Notes under the pieces: model-generated
Database searches by the model: none
What the model was told of the DNA's origin: nothing
What the model saw: the letters and a program-made list of their open reading frames with translations, nothing else
Shown here: in pieces, positions 12,078-22,548 of the stretch
Layout: each line of letters opens with the position of its first letter
Position numbering within the stretch: position 1 is the stretch's first letter
From: Hypsibius dujardini
Taxonomy: Eukaryota > Tardigrada > Eutardigrada > Parachela > Hypsibiidae
Assembly: GCA_001579985.1 (NCBI GenBank)
Contig: LRSR01006957.1
Location: 1-38,760, forward strand
Reading direction: 5' to 3'
DNA: 38,760 nucleotides
Position numbers and translations under genes: made by a program

Positions 12078-12470
12078 ATGACACAATCCAAGCTCCTTCT
12101 GCCGCTTTTGCTGGTCATTTTTGGCGGTACTGTTTGTTGTCTGTCTGCTTCCAACGTCCGAGACCAATTTCCGGGAACGAATTTACGATTCCTAAACTAA
12201 ATTCTTCGCTACATTTTTAAATCACTTTTTTACTAATTTTTTAACTGAAAGTTTTAACGGAATTATAAACTTAATTTTAACTTTAATTTTAAACTTAATT
12301 TTAAGCTGTAAATTTTAAACTTTATTTTAAACTATATTTTCAAACTCCTTTTCACTTTTGCAGTGGTGCAGGCGCAGAATCAGGAGCCCCTGGTCTGCGA
12401 CTACAGCGGGAAGCAGGCGGATATGGCAGTCTGCGGGGGCGGACGGAATTGGACCTACAGCTGTGTTTGA
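12078..12470 (+). CDS. Small secreted cysteine-containing peptide (unknown function)
   Basis: I do not recognise the product. Two exons, 12078-12126 and 12364-12470, joined by a GT-AG intron in phase 1, encode 51 residues. The first 20 or so form a clear signal peptide: polar start, the leucine-rich core LLLPLLLVIFG, and a small-residue cleavage site near VQA. The mature part is about 30 residues with three cysteines and a GGG run. The last codons and the TGA lie inside the left end of a TA-flanked foldback element (12458-13003), so the present C-terminus is supplied by the insertion. Without that element the frame would run eight codons further and end just after a fourth cysteine. Signal peptide plus correct splicing make this a plausible gene. 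Expression and role are unknown, and it may now be non-functional. Confidence 0.5.
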
Positions 12471-13003
12471 AACAGCTTCCGGCTGTAAGTCGGACCACCC
12501 TCTTGTGGTGTAAACATAGACCACCCTATTACATTGGTGAATTCCCACAAACCATGAGCGACAAAATTGATTGCTTGATTTTCCAACGGCTCATTTGAAT
12601 ATACTTTTTATCGATCGATTGATTGAAACGACACCTCCTCAACCTGTTATTCCACGGAAAGTCAGGGTAATTTTTTAGATGCACGGTGGAGGGAAGACCC
12701 ATCGAGAAATCGGCGGTTATTTTGGCTAATGTGAAATCGGTTCCGAAAAGTGATGGACCGGCACGACCAGAACGGCATTCCTCTGAAGGAGCCCTGACTT
12801 TCCGTGGAGTAACAGGTTGAGGAGATGCCGTCCTCAATCAATCGATCAATAAAAAGAATATTCAATTGAGTTGTTGGAAAAATCAAGCAATCAATTATGC
12901 CGCTCATGGTTTGTGGGAATTCGCCAATGCAATAGGGTGGTCTATGTTTACACCAAAAGAGGGTGGTCCGACTTACAGCCGGAAGCTGTTGCAAACACAG
13001 CTG
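12458..13003. mobile_element. Tc1/mariner-like foldback element in the small gene's last exon
   Basis: Terminal inverted repeats of over 100 bp starting CAGCTGTGTTTG(A)AACAG at the left and ending CTGTTGCAAACACAGCTG at the right, flanked on both sides by TA (12456-12457, 13004-13005). A second inverted pair lies inside (CCTGTTATTCCACGGAAAG and its near-complement). In the centre, 12678-12720 reads in one frame as a short helix-turn-helix-like peptide (GKTHREIGGYFG) before a stop. This could be the decayed start of a transposase, but that is weak evidence. Confidence 0.8.
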
Positions 13004-13384
13004 TACCATAATTTAATATCTGCTTGCTGAAGGAAGTCCAGCAAATCGATCCAAGTGAGGGGCGGGGCTAAAAATTAGATTTCGGTTTTGAGTTTTACAG
13101 TTCGAAGTACACATCATAATTTTATAAATTTAATTTAACTTTCGAAAGTTTTATAATTCCCGCTGAAAAGCTGTAAACCCGATCGGCCCATAAATTTCCC
13201 AAAACTAAAATCAAAAGAATCCGTAAAAAAAATATTTGTACTGCAACTTTTAGCCGGCAAGTATAAATTCTATTTGTTTAAATGCCAGTTAGACGGGTAT
13301 ATATATATTTTGACGGGTTCTTTGACTTTTTTTACCGAACGTTGGTTTGACGTCTCTTATGGTTTATTAATCGGCGGTTTACTT

Positions 13385-13510
13385 ACAAATCAGTAATATG
13401 GGCAAAATGGGCGGAGCAGGGGATGGTCAGGTGGTTGATTGTTCGATTGTTTGAAAACCATTTCCTGCCCCGCCCCTTTTGTCCATTCCCCGGACCCTCC
13501 AGTGTACTGT
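13385..13510. mobile_element. Family-C GC-box element, copy 1
   Basis: Arms ATGGGCAAAATGGGCGGAGC and CCCCGCCCCTTTTGTCCAT surround GGTTGATTGTTCGATTGTTT. The right end CCCCGGACCCTCCAG is shared with copy 2. Confidence 0.65.
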
Positions 13511-13708
13511 ACTGCCACGATTTTAAGGGTGGGTTTAGCCCCGCCCACTCCTGATAGACTTTACGTGACGTCACGGATTCACTTCCGTTCATCAACGGTC
13601 AATGGTCCGCCAAAAGCGTAGTGAAACCAGTGAACATAAGTTGGACCGGGGGTCGGTAATTTACGTGTAGGGCAAAAAACCCACCCTTAAAATCGTGGCA
13701 GTACAGTA
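13503..13708. mobile_element. Palindromic element with TACTGTACTGCC ends
   Basis: Terminal inverted repeats of about 30 bp, ACTGCCACGATTTTAAGGG at the left and its complement CCCTTAAAATCGTGGCAGT at the right, near-perfect. It overlaps the right end of the family-C element and abuts the next palindrome. Confidence 0.7.
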
Positions 13709-13850
13709 CTGTACTGCCGCGATTATAACGGTCATGTAAACCCCGCCTCCGTCACAAGTGCCTGTCATGAGTTGGCATCCAGCCAAGACACACAGGCCGA
13801 ATGCGCTGCCCGGGTGCAAAAACTGACCGTTATAATCGCGGCAGTCTTGT
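13706..13850. mobile_element. Second palindromic element, related ends
   Basis: Inverted repeats ACTGCCGCGATTATAACGGT and ACCGTTATAATCGCGGCAGT. The end sequence is a diverged version of the adjacent element (13503-13708), so the two appear to be relatives inserted back to back. The first of this pair shares the central AGTACAGTACTGTACTGCC junction. Confidence 0.65.
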
Positions 13851-14058
13851 AGTTGACTGCCAGGTTCCAGCATGAGCAAGGCGGAAACTGCAAATGGAAT
13901 GGATGGACTCTTAAGACAAGCGCAATGCACTGAATCCAGTGCATTCCCAAGCTGCCTTTGGAATCAAATAGTTCCATTTCACTCCGGTGTAATTGGAACG
14001 ATTGGAATTGGAACGATTGGAATTAGAACGTTTAGAACCACTTTTATCCATTTCCAAA

Positions 14059-15052
14059 ATGGATTCTTGGAGAAAGACACCTCACGAGCTGATCGCCCAC
14101 ATCTACGGTCCCTCAGGAATTTTTTCCACAAACGTTTTGCACTCCCGCAGCCGCTTGCCATGGGGCAAGCAGTTTTTCAACGCTTGTCGGAATTTTCTAG
14201 AACGCCGCCTTCGTGCATTGAATTCATCTTCCCGCGCGTTGCTCTTTTACATCTGGTACCGTTATCGCGTCTACTTTTTCACGGACAAATGGGTGAAGGA
14301 TCAAATTGTCCACGGCGGAATGATCTGTTGGCGTTTCGGAGCTGGGTCGGCGAAGGAAGACGCAGAAACGTCGACGAGCTCTCTAGAGTCTTTCAACTGT
14401 CTTCGCATTTTCAGTGCGACCCCCGCCACTCTTATCCCGAAGAATCTGCCGGATGACGGCACTGCCCTTTTGACGTACATTCGCATTCCGCGGGACATCT
14501 TGTTTGTTTATACGGATGTCGATCCGAATGTTTTTCGCAAGGTCAGCTGAAGATATGTGCTCAATCAACCGATCAATCAACCGATCAATCAACCGTTATA
14601 ATGATCAATCAACCGATCAATCAACAGGTGTAATGATCAATCAACAGGTGTAATGATCAATCAACCGATCAATCAACAGTTGTAATGATTGTGTAGACTT
14701 AAAGTGGGCCAATAGATCAATCAATCAATGGGTCTGTGTTTTTTTTTGGTTTCAGTTGGAAATACGACACAGCGTCCGTATCTTCCACGGGCGGGATTTT
14801 GAGGGTCGCGGCCGTGATCGTGATCGTCCTTCGGCACCGCGAGGCACTGCTCGTGTATGTGTGTACGGCCGCTTTCCGAATATCATGGCTGCACGGCGGG
14901 AAATTTTCGGCTGGATGGAACTGCAGGCAGATTACAAGGAGGAAGTGATCGAGGTGCCGGAGTATGCAGCTGGGAATGTCATCGGGCGTCAAGGTGGTCG
15001 TGTTGGTAAGCGGAGCCGATGGTTCGGGTCTGTTATTGAGGCAGACAGACAT

Positions 15053-15089
<37 letters not shown>

Positions 15090-15829
15090 GACAGATACAT
15101 AACAAGCCGTCCACCTGTGACCCTTTGTCTTTCATTCAAATAGCAAACATGCAGCTTGAGTCCAAGGCGCGAATCGATGTACAGACACGGGATGAACGCA
15201 AAGCTGAACCCAATGAGTCCATTAAAATAACCGTTTCCGGACGTCGACCGGCACGGGATGCCGCCAAGAGGTTACTGCAAGAATGTGTGGAGCACAGTGA
15301 ACGAATGCGGGAGAAGGACCAAATTCGTGATTCCATTCGCGATGTCCGTCGAATGATCATGTACGGCCACGAAGATTCTGAGGAGGAGGAGGAAAATTTT
15401 GAACGGGAGGAAGAACCGACAGTGGAGGAACAAGAGAAACGATCATGGTCAGACACTCGACCGGCGATTGACGAGCCGGTTAAGATTCCGACTTCTCCCG
15501 CTCCGTCGCTGCTGTTCAAACCACGAAGCGTTCTGGTTGCGGAGGCCCGAGCTGCCGCACGTGGGAGGAATATTGGTAGTGTCCCGTCGCCGAGCCAATG
15601 GGGTGGTGGACCTGTGTCAGAACCGGGAAATGATGGAAGCGCCAGCGCGGTCGAGTCCAAAGCACCTTCTTGGGGTCAAGGATTTGCGACTTGGGGGCAG
15701 CAACCAATCGAATCTCAGCCGGCCACCTCGTGGGGTGAAGGACATTCAACGTGGGCTTCAGCACCGGGTGCTACTGATAGTAACGGCACTCAATCGGGAA
15801 GAATTAAGCCAGAGGATGCCTCTTGGTAG
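14059..15829 (+). CDS. KH-domain RNA-binding protein with a tryptophan/glycine-rich tail
   Basis: Three exons (14059-14541, 14756-15005, 15144-15829) with GT-AG introns and matching phases encode 472 residues. The start is the first ATG in a frame with no upstream ATG. A type I KH domain spans about residues 228-295: VIEVPEYAAGNVIGRQGGRV with the GxxG loop at 238-241, then SKARIDVQTRD and an ARDAAKRLL helix. Residues 135-210 (IRIPRD..., RKLEIRHSVRIF, RVCVYGRFPNIMAARREI) resemble a second, degenerate KH fold lacking GxxG. The first 130 residues are basic and aromatic and are not recognised. After the KH domain come an acidic stretch (EEEEENFEREEE), a proline-rich part, and a tail (397-472) with six tryptophans, four of them in WG pairs (QWGGG, SWGQG, TWGQQ, SWGEG). 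It presumably binds RNA. WG pairs in disordered tails are known Argonaute-binding hooks, but that role is inferred here. It converges on gamma-COP. Confidence 0.85.
14563..14735 (+). repeat. ATCAATCAACCG array, KH-gene intron 1
   Basis: Twelve-base ATCAATCAACCG units interspersed with GGTGTAATG spacers. This is the same ATCA tetramer motif as in other introns of the window. Confidence 0.85.
15040..15096 (+). repeat. CAGA tetranucleotide array, KH-gene intron 2
   Basis: Thirteen or so ACAG units in the short second intron. Confidence 0.9.
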
Positions 15830-16111
15830 CTTTTTTGCGTGACTTGAACGGTAATGCTGAACGGCAGTTCCTATTGCCCGTCTTGAACGGTAATGCTGAC
15901 TGGCAGTTTATACGGTTCCTTTGCCGTTTTTTTTCTCGTTGGGCATTTGATGGCATATTGATGATTTTCATCATTGGGATAATTTCTTTGACTTTTGAGG
16001 CTGTTCACGGTGTACTTCAGTTTTGGTTCGTTATCAATACGAATGCCGACGAGTATGTCGTGGTGCAAAGAATGGCATTCGTATGAAATTTCGGCATTTA
16101 ACGCCAAAGAC

Positions 16112-16215
16112 AAGCGGATAGACGGATAGGCAGGCAGTCAGACAAACAAACAGGCAGATAGACAGATAGGCAGGCAGGCAGACGGACAAACAGACGGACA
16201 GATAGGCAGACAGCC
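16112..16215 (+). repeat. CAGA/GGCA tetranucleotide array
   Basis: Imperfect ACAG, AGGC and ATAG units downstream of the KH gene. Confidence 0.85.
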
Positions 16216-16367
16216 ATAGCGGTAGATTACTTGCCTGAATACCCATCTGCATGAATGTCTTTCTGTCTAACTGTCTGAAGTATATATATATATGCCTGAC
16301 TGCTTGACTGTGTGAATCTCACATTGCGAAAAGGCCTACACCTGCTACAATCAACGACAAGATTGAG

Positions 16368-16497
16368 TACACTGGAGGGTCCGGGGTATGGGCAAAGGGG
16401 GTGGTCAGGTGGTTGATTGTTCGATTGTTTGAAAACCACCCCCTGCCCCGCCCCTTTTGCCCATTCCCCGGACCCTCCAGCGTACTCAATCCTTTCG
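16368..16497. mobile_element. Family-C GC-box element, copy 2
   Basis: Arms GGAGGGTCCGGGGTATGGGC and GCCCATTCCCCGGACCCTCC are inverted, extended outward by ATTGAGTAC / GTACTCAAT. The core GGTTGATTGTTCGATTGTTT is shared with copy 1. Confidence 0.75.
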
Positions 16498-16673
16498 TTG
16501 ACTGTATTTGCGCGAAAAGATTGCTCCCATTTAAATGTCAGCTTCACTATCGTGCTTCGGTGACAGAAACTCGTCCAACGCACACATCCATGACATAGTC
16601 AAGCAATGTTAAAATAAATATACCAGCAGATTGAAAAAAAATATCGACGAAAAACAGATTCCCGTTACTACTA

Positions 16674-19600
16674 CTACATGGACTCTATGATCGCCTGGTT
16701 GATGTCCGGATCGTCGCTGCGCACCTGCAGCTGCATGGCCACCCCGTTTTCCGCCAGGATGAACTTACAGCGCACGAGAACGTTAAAATTGCCCCGAAAA
16801 ACGCCGGACATGACCAGGAGGTGGCTGTTTTTATCGTCCGGCACCTTCTCCGTCCGGTCCAGCGGCTGCATGCCGAAGAAGGTGACAAAGTTGTCCACCG
16901 CGTCCTGCAGCTTCTTGTACTGATTCAGCGCGTACGTGCCCGTGTTCTCGTTCTCCTCCCCGAACTCCTCCCACGCCGACCCGAAGTTGGGAACGATGGT
17001 GCGCTGCATGTGGTCCGCGAGGGTCACTTCAATGTCTTCCAGCACGTACTCGTCCTCGTAGCCCTCCTCCGAGTCGACCTCACCGGTGGCGGGGTCGCAG
17101 TCCTTGACGAGGAATTTCAGCGTGCAACCGAAGGTCCCCGTAGCACCGCTGTCGTCCTTGGGAAGGCAGATCCGAGTATACGTGGTGCCTACAAAATACG
17201 AATTACACGTTGGTTCGTCAGGTCAAAGACTCGAAAATGAGACATGACGATCGGAGACCGAGCTGCGAGAGTTCCCTGGTCGACCTTTGTGACTCAACCT
17301 GTTCAGGCAACCTGTTCAAGCAACCTATTCAGGCAGGCAACCTGTTCAGGCAACCTGTTCAGGCAACCTGTTCAGGCAGGCAACCTGTTCAGGCAACCTG
17401 TTCAGGCAGGCAACCTGTTCAGGCAGGCAACCTGTTCAGGCAGCCTAGACCCGTTGTCCTTACCCTTTACGTTGCACTCCAGTTTCGGGCAATGGATCGT
17501 TCCATTGATGACGAACGCCGGATCCTGGCTTTCCACATTGACAAAGACATTCTCCAGAATCTGATCATTCAACGTGTTGATGCAGTCGAATTGGAACACG
17601 ATGTCCTGCGCGAATGTGTGCTTGATGCACGTCACGACATACTCCGTCTCCGATTCCGTCAGCTGTATCGGCGCGGACGACTTGAACAGCGGCCCGAGTG
17701 CGGCGATCTGCGGAATGTTTTTGAACTGTTCCACGTAGGAGTCGAGGAGAGTGGTCGCCTTGGCGGAGTCCTTGGCACCGCCGCCGCCGCCGCCGGCCTG
17801 GGCGCGTTCTTCCCGCGCCTCCGATCGTGGTCGCTTTTCTTCCACCGTCAACGATTCCGCGGCAATGGGAACGCTACGCAGATCGAATGGCTCCTCCGCC
17901 GGGGTGGTCAAATAGGTTTGGAGTGCGCGCTCCAAGGAAACGATGGACACCTGAAAAACGGCATCGCATTAAGAGTGTCTCCATTAATCCATCTGGCGGT
18001 CAGTTCTGTTCCCTGTTAAACTGCTCCCACTTTGACAATACAGTGCTTTACTGCTTGATACTTTGGGCCAGTCAAGTGCAATGTTTCGGTTCAATCAACC
18101 AATCAACCGCTCCCCCTACGATGTTCACGTTAGCCAATCAACCAATCAATCGACCGTTCACTCGCCTTGTTAGGCGTGCCTTGTGGCACCAAACCAATCA
18201 ACGACGGGCGAAGCGTACCTGCAGCGGAGTCAAGATGAACTGATTGTACAGCGCCGCTTGATGGCTGTCCAGCACGTAGAAGTAATACGTCGCCCGATCG
18301 CGAACTTCATCATCCTGATCCATCATGCATCGCTTTAACAGCACCATTATATTCGGCCGCAGTTCCTCGTTGAAGGCGCCAAACTTGGCCATCGCCGTGA
18401 CCGCCGCGGCCCGCACCGAGGCATTTTCCAAGATCACCCGGTTGTAGATGTAACGAATGTACTTTGACGGGTGCCGGGTCTTCGGTCCCTCACGCCCCAA
18501 CAGCGCCAAAATTCGCACCGCCAAATTGACATGCTCGCAGTCCTCGATGAACTCGCATAGGTGTGTCAAACCGGTTTCCTTGGCGTCGACGTTGTCTTCG
18601 ACGATGGTGATGAGGGTGTCGACCAGGGCTTTCTTGAACTCGTAGCCGCCCTCTTCCCGCAGCATCGTGGCCAGGTAGGTCATCATCAGGCTGTGCTTCT
18701 TGGGGAACTTGAGACAAAGTGCCTTAACTGCCTGCGAAAAAATGGCAAGACATTTGACTGCCTGTGAGATAAATGGCAAGACATTTGACTGCCTGTGAGA
18801 AAAATGGCAAGACATTTGACTGCCTGTGAGATAAATGGCAAGACATTTGACTGCCTGTGAGATAAATGGCAAGACATTTGACTGCCTGTGAAAAAATGGC
18901 AAAAAATGACTGCCTGTGAAAAAATGGCAAGACATTTGACTGCCTGTGAAAAAATGGCAAGAGAATTTTAGTAATCTTGCTAAATGTCTGGATCAAATGT
19001 CTATTTTAGCTAAACGAAAACTGAAAGGGCTAGCAAATAAAATCCTAAAACAAAACTACAACAAGATTACGAGATGAAATGTTTAATTCGGCGAACCGTT
19101 TTACGCTCCTTGCTGCATGAAAAGCTGCGATCTTTCACACAATCTAAAGCTTTGACAACGAAAAAAAGTTTTGCCAACTAGATGGCATAAAAAGTAAGGC
19201 AATAATCCCGTTGCAGAGTTCTGACGATTGTTTGGAAAAAGCAGGGAGAAACTGTGCAGTAAATTAGCTGAGATCGAGATGGTAGGGGGAGCCACTCGCG
19301 TGTTGATACAAGAGTGAAATCAACCACAACAAAGCCGTGTCGATGATGAAATACTTCTGCTGCACGCAAATAGTCATAACTTTTCTTCTTTTTTTTGTCT
19401 GTAAGAGTTCGAGTGGTGCCAATCGAAAGGCAATCTAGTTTGAAAATGCTGGAACAAAGAAAAGAGACATTTTCCTTAAGATTTTTGCTAAGCTAATTGA
19501 AAATGTGATTGACTGTTTTTAATCAATCAATAAATCAATTAACGGAGTACTAACACTTTTCGTTGCCATTCAGCGAACTCGTGGCGCCCCCTGCTTTCCT

Positions 19601-21628
19601 CTCTTCGTTGCCATTTAGCGAACTCGTGGCGCCCCCTGCTTTCCTCTCTTCGCCAATCTATTTTTCTTTGCTAGAGTAGTCCGTGCGCTGATGATCTACG
19701 CTTTATTTGCAATCGATCATTCTGACTTCCAACTTCGAGTGCATGAAACCTACTCTGTATAATTTACCTGTACGACGACGACTTTGAATTCGTCGGAGAT
19801 GTCGCTCATAAAAGAGGTGATCTGCTTCATCAAGCGGTCAACGTTGCTCTCATTGCCGGTCTTCAGCAGCGTTGTGATGGCCAGCGTGGCGATGGAGCGA
19901 TTCGAGTCGGTGATAAGGTTCTCCAGGTCCATATTGCAAGCGGTCACGGCGGCCGGATGGGTCATGGCCACCTGGCTCAGCGTGCGGACGGCAGTGTAAC
20001 GGATGGTCGGCTTGGCCGACGAGCAGAACAGCTGCAGCACCGAAATGGCTGGCCCAAGGTCGCGTCCGGTGGAGTGACGCAGGTTGACAAGAGCGTGGGC
20101 ACCTTCATAGACGACCATTTCGTTCTTGTGGCGCAAGCACGTCTCGAGAAAGTCGAAATGACTGGCGGTTGTGATCCCTGAAAGATATTTAAAATACAGA
20201 GAGACATATAGACAGGAACTCAGGCAGATAGACAGGCAGGCAGACAGAGAGACAGACAGACAGACAAACAGGCAGACAAACAGACAGACAGACAGACAGA
20301 CATACAGACAGACAGACAGACAGACAGACATACAGACAGACAGACAGACAGATATATCAAAAGCCGGTTTGTCGATCATTTCCTTCCCGTTTGGTTTGAT
20401 CGCACGTACCGAGAGTGGACTCTTCCTGGATGATCTTAGCGACAATCTGGATCAGCAAGCAGACCGCCAGCGGTGATTTCAAATATCTCCCCGTGGTAAA
20501 CTTGGCAATCAATTTGTTGACCGCTGAACGGTCGCTCTTGCGAATCAGATAGAGCAGTCCGAGAGCGTGGTACTGCACCATCGGATTGTCGCTGTTGGTG
20601 GCTTCCTGAATTTCATTGCCCCAGCGCTTGACAATCTCAATGCCGGGACCGCGTGCCAATTGGAGCGACGAATAAAGAGCCGCACTCGCCACGGACGGGG
20701 ACTTGTCCACGATGGCTTGCTTCATGTACCGTTCGATGGACTGCAGCATGCTGGGGTCGACAATGCGACACAGCGCTCGGATGGCGGGAGCGCGGAAGCT
20801 TTCCTCCTTACCTGTCATGTCCTTCATCAGACTACTGGTGACGATTAGGACATCCTCAGCGACCTGCAATTGAGACGGAAAAACCAGTTTATCATCAATG
20901 GAGGAAACGGTTAGAACGTGAATCAATCAATCGATCCAGGCCAAAGCTTTTGCACATCGTTGATTGTTCAATAATACATCAATCAACTAGTCAATCAAAC
21001 AGTCAACCAATGAATCAACCAATCGACCAATCAATCAGACAGTCAACCAATCAATCAACCAATCGACCAATCAATCAAACAGTCAACCAATGAATCAACC
21101 AATCGACCAATCGACCAATCAATCAAACAGTCAACCAATCAATCAACCAATCGACCAATCAATCAAACAGTCAACCAATCAATCAACCAATCAATCAAGA
21201 ACCGATCCAAATGTAATTCAGTTTAATTCTCCCTGTCGTTAAATCTGCTTACTGTTTATGATACCCTCCCCGCTTACCCAGTACACTATGAAACCCGATT
21301 CAATTTAACGAAAGGCGTTTGTACGAACCGAGCAGAGCTCTTTGATGCCGAGGAAGACTAGACGACGGAGCGTTGGATTCGGCGATTGAAACAGCTTCGT
21401 GATAGCGAAGAAGAAGTTCGTCGCCTCCTTCGCGGTCAGCTGCTCGCCCTGATTCAGCATGTAGAGTATTTCCGTGGCCACCGGGATGCATTTGGAGACG
21501 TTGATAGGCGTGTCGTTGAAGATTCGAGCTTTTTGCAGCGCCACTGAGCGATCCGGATTGGCGTACCGATTCCCCGCGGATTCGTCGTCCTTCTTCTCCC
21601 CGCGTTTCCCCGTGTTATAATAGGCCAT
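16674..21628 (-). CDS. COPG: Coatomer subunit gamma
   Basis: Gamma subunit of the COPI vesicle coat, acting in Golgi-to-ER and intra-Golgi transport. Six exons on the minus strand: 21329-21628, 20410-20863, 19768-20177, 18219-18731, 17464-17950, 16674-17188. Splice sites are canonical and phases agree; 892 residues, against about 874 in vertebrates. Recognisable blocks in order: [10 protein letters not shown] near the start, [75 protein letters not shown] (all in the alpha-solenoid trunk), [21 protein letters not shown], a charged linker with a six-glycine run, [10 protein letters not shown] of the appendage domain, and [18 protein letters not shown] near the end. An acceptor-like ctcag lies just upstream of the ATG, so a 5' untranslated exon is likely. 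It is divergent from TTC30. Intron 3 carries a repeat of its own splice acceptor. Confidence 0.97.
17288..17446 (-). repeat. Minisatellite, gamma-COP intron 5
   Basis: On the plus strand GGCAACCTGTTCA units of 13 bp alternate with 17-bp units carrying an extra GGCA. It gives spurious open frames in two plus-strand phases. Confidence 0.85.
18728..18965 (-). repeat. 30/31-bp minisatellite repeating the exon 4 splice acceptor of gamma-COP
   Basis: Eight units. Read on the gene strand, each contains TTGCCATTT, then a pyrimidine tract ending CACAG or CGCAG, then GCAGT. The unit nearest the exon is the real acceptor plus the first five exon bases (GCAGT). The others are near-copies with CACAG. The array is open in the exon's frame. 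Confidence 0.9.
19558..19652. repeat. 45-bp tandem duplication in gamma-COP intron 3
   Basis: Two adjacent copies beginning TTCGTTGCCATT and containing GTGGCGCCCCCTGC, differing at one visible base (CAGCG against TAGCG). Confidence 0.85.
20205..20356 (-). repeat. CAGA tetranucleotide array, gamma-COP intron 2
   Basis: About 150 bp of ACAG units on the plus strand (CTGT on the gene strand), immediately upstream of the exon 3 acceptor region. Confidence 0.9.
20930..21200 (-). repeat. ATCA-type array, gamma-COP intron 1
   Basis: Higher-order repeat of about 48 bp built from AATCAATCAACC, AATCGACC and AATCAAACAGTC blocks. Confidence 0.9.
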
Positions 21629-22548
21629 CCCTCACCTGAGAAAAATCATTTGAAAACATACCATTACCTCCTGCCTTCAGGAAATGGACAAACACGTCAA
21701 CTTAAAAGTTCGAAACGAGATATGAGTGCAAAACGGATCAGCTGCGAAGTCGGCTCGGTTCAGATAACCTGACTCGTTCACTTACTGCTTCGCCTAAATG
21801 AATTCGGAAGCACAATGCAGGTATCCGATGTTTCAGGAAAAAAATCCCGATGAAAGAAGCACAGAATTCGTTGAAAATTTTTAAATGAAATTCTTGTGAG
21901 GAGCGGATGCGGAATATGGCATGGGAACGAATTTCTTCGGTGGAAAAGTTTTCTCCGCTGACGTGGACTGCTGCTGGCTGTTTTTATATCTGTGCAACTA
22001 CCAACACGGCTCACCATGCTGGCTATTTGTTGATTTCTATCCAACTATCTACACGGCTCACCATGCTGGCTGTTTGCTGATTTCTGTTCTACTACCTACA
22101 CGGCTCACCATGTTGTTATGGCGAGCCGTGTGAGTTGATCTTTAGCCCTTGTCCGATTGGTTTGACTGGCTTGGCTTAAGAGTACAGTAACTATACATGT
22201 CCGTCCGTTTTAACAGGAAGCAAGCTAATGAAGCTAGCATTTTCAAACTTAGCAGTGTTTTTCAGTGTGATAGGAATGAATAGAACGGATGCACGATATA
22301 CTCAATCGACGCTGCAGGTGGGAGTGGTGGAACTCAAACCACATTATATGCAACGAGGTCTCCCAGTCGCTCGACATATCGATCGTGCAAACTGAGTACT
22401 AGTACCTATGTGCTAATACTACCTGCATGAAAATTGTTCGAAATACCTCTACGGAGAATAAAATTATCATTTTCATTGTTTCTAAATATTCGGATGAAAT
22501 TTGTTATCTGCTCTCGGTCAGCAGAATCGCTTTATACTCTAGCGTAAA
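21629..22548. promoter_or_regulatory. Divergent promoter region of gamma-COP and TTC30
   Basis: The two genes start on opposite strands 920 bp apart, so both promoters must lie here. Visible structure: about three tandem units of roughly 57 bp (21975-22110), each ending ACACGGCTCACCATG; the last is followed by an inverted partner (GGCGAGCCGTGTG) that would form a hairpin. A tRNA-like hairpin lies at 22316-22366. I could not call TATA, initiator or transcription start positions. Confidence 0.5.
22316..22366 (-). other. tRNA-like hairpin (T-arm and acceptor-like stem only)
   Basis: On the minus strand TGGGAG pairs with CTCCCA at the two ends. Between them, GTGG-TTTGAGTT-CCAC looks like a T-arm whose loop resembles an RNA polymerase III B box (GGTTTGAGTTC). 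D and anticodon arms are missing, so this is not a functional tRNA. It may be a SINE or tRNA remnant. Confidence 0.35.

Larger units (their letters stand above)
15830..16673. other. Spacer between the convergent KH and gamma-COP genes
   Basis: It contains a duplicated CTTGAACGGTAATGCTGA(A/C) at 15842-15901, an ACAG/AGGC array (16112-16215) and a family-C element (16368-16497), whose inverted arms may extend to about 16320 and 16560. No gene was seen. The 3' untranslated regions of both flanking genes should lie here. Confidence 0.5.

Noticed and set aside
17210-18019. 269-codon plus-strand frame opposite gamma-COP
   Set aside because: Shadow of gamma-COP exon 5 and of the intron 5 minisatellite; conserved gamma-COP protein is on the other strand.
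22316-22366. Functional tRNA gene
   Set aside because: Only T-arm and acceptor-like parts are present; D and anticodon arms and a full A box are missing.
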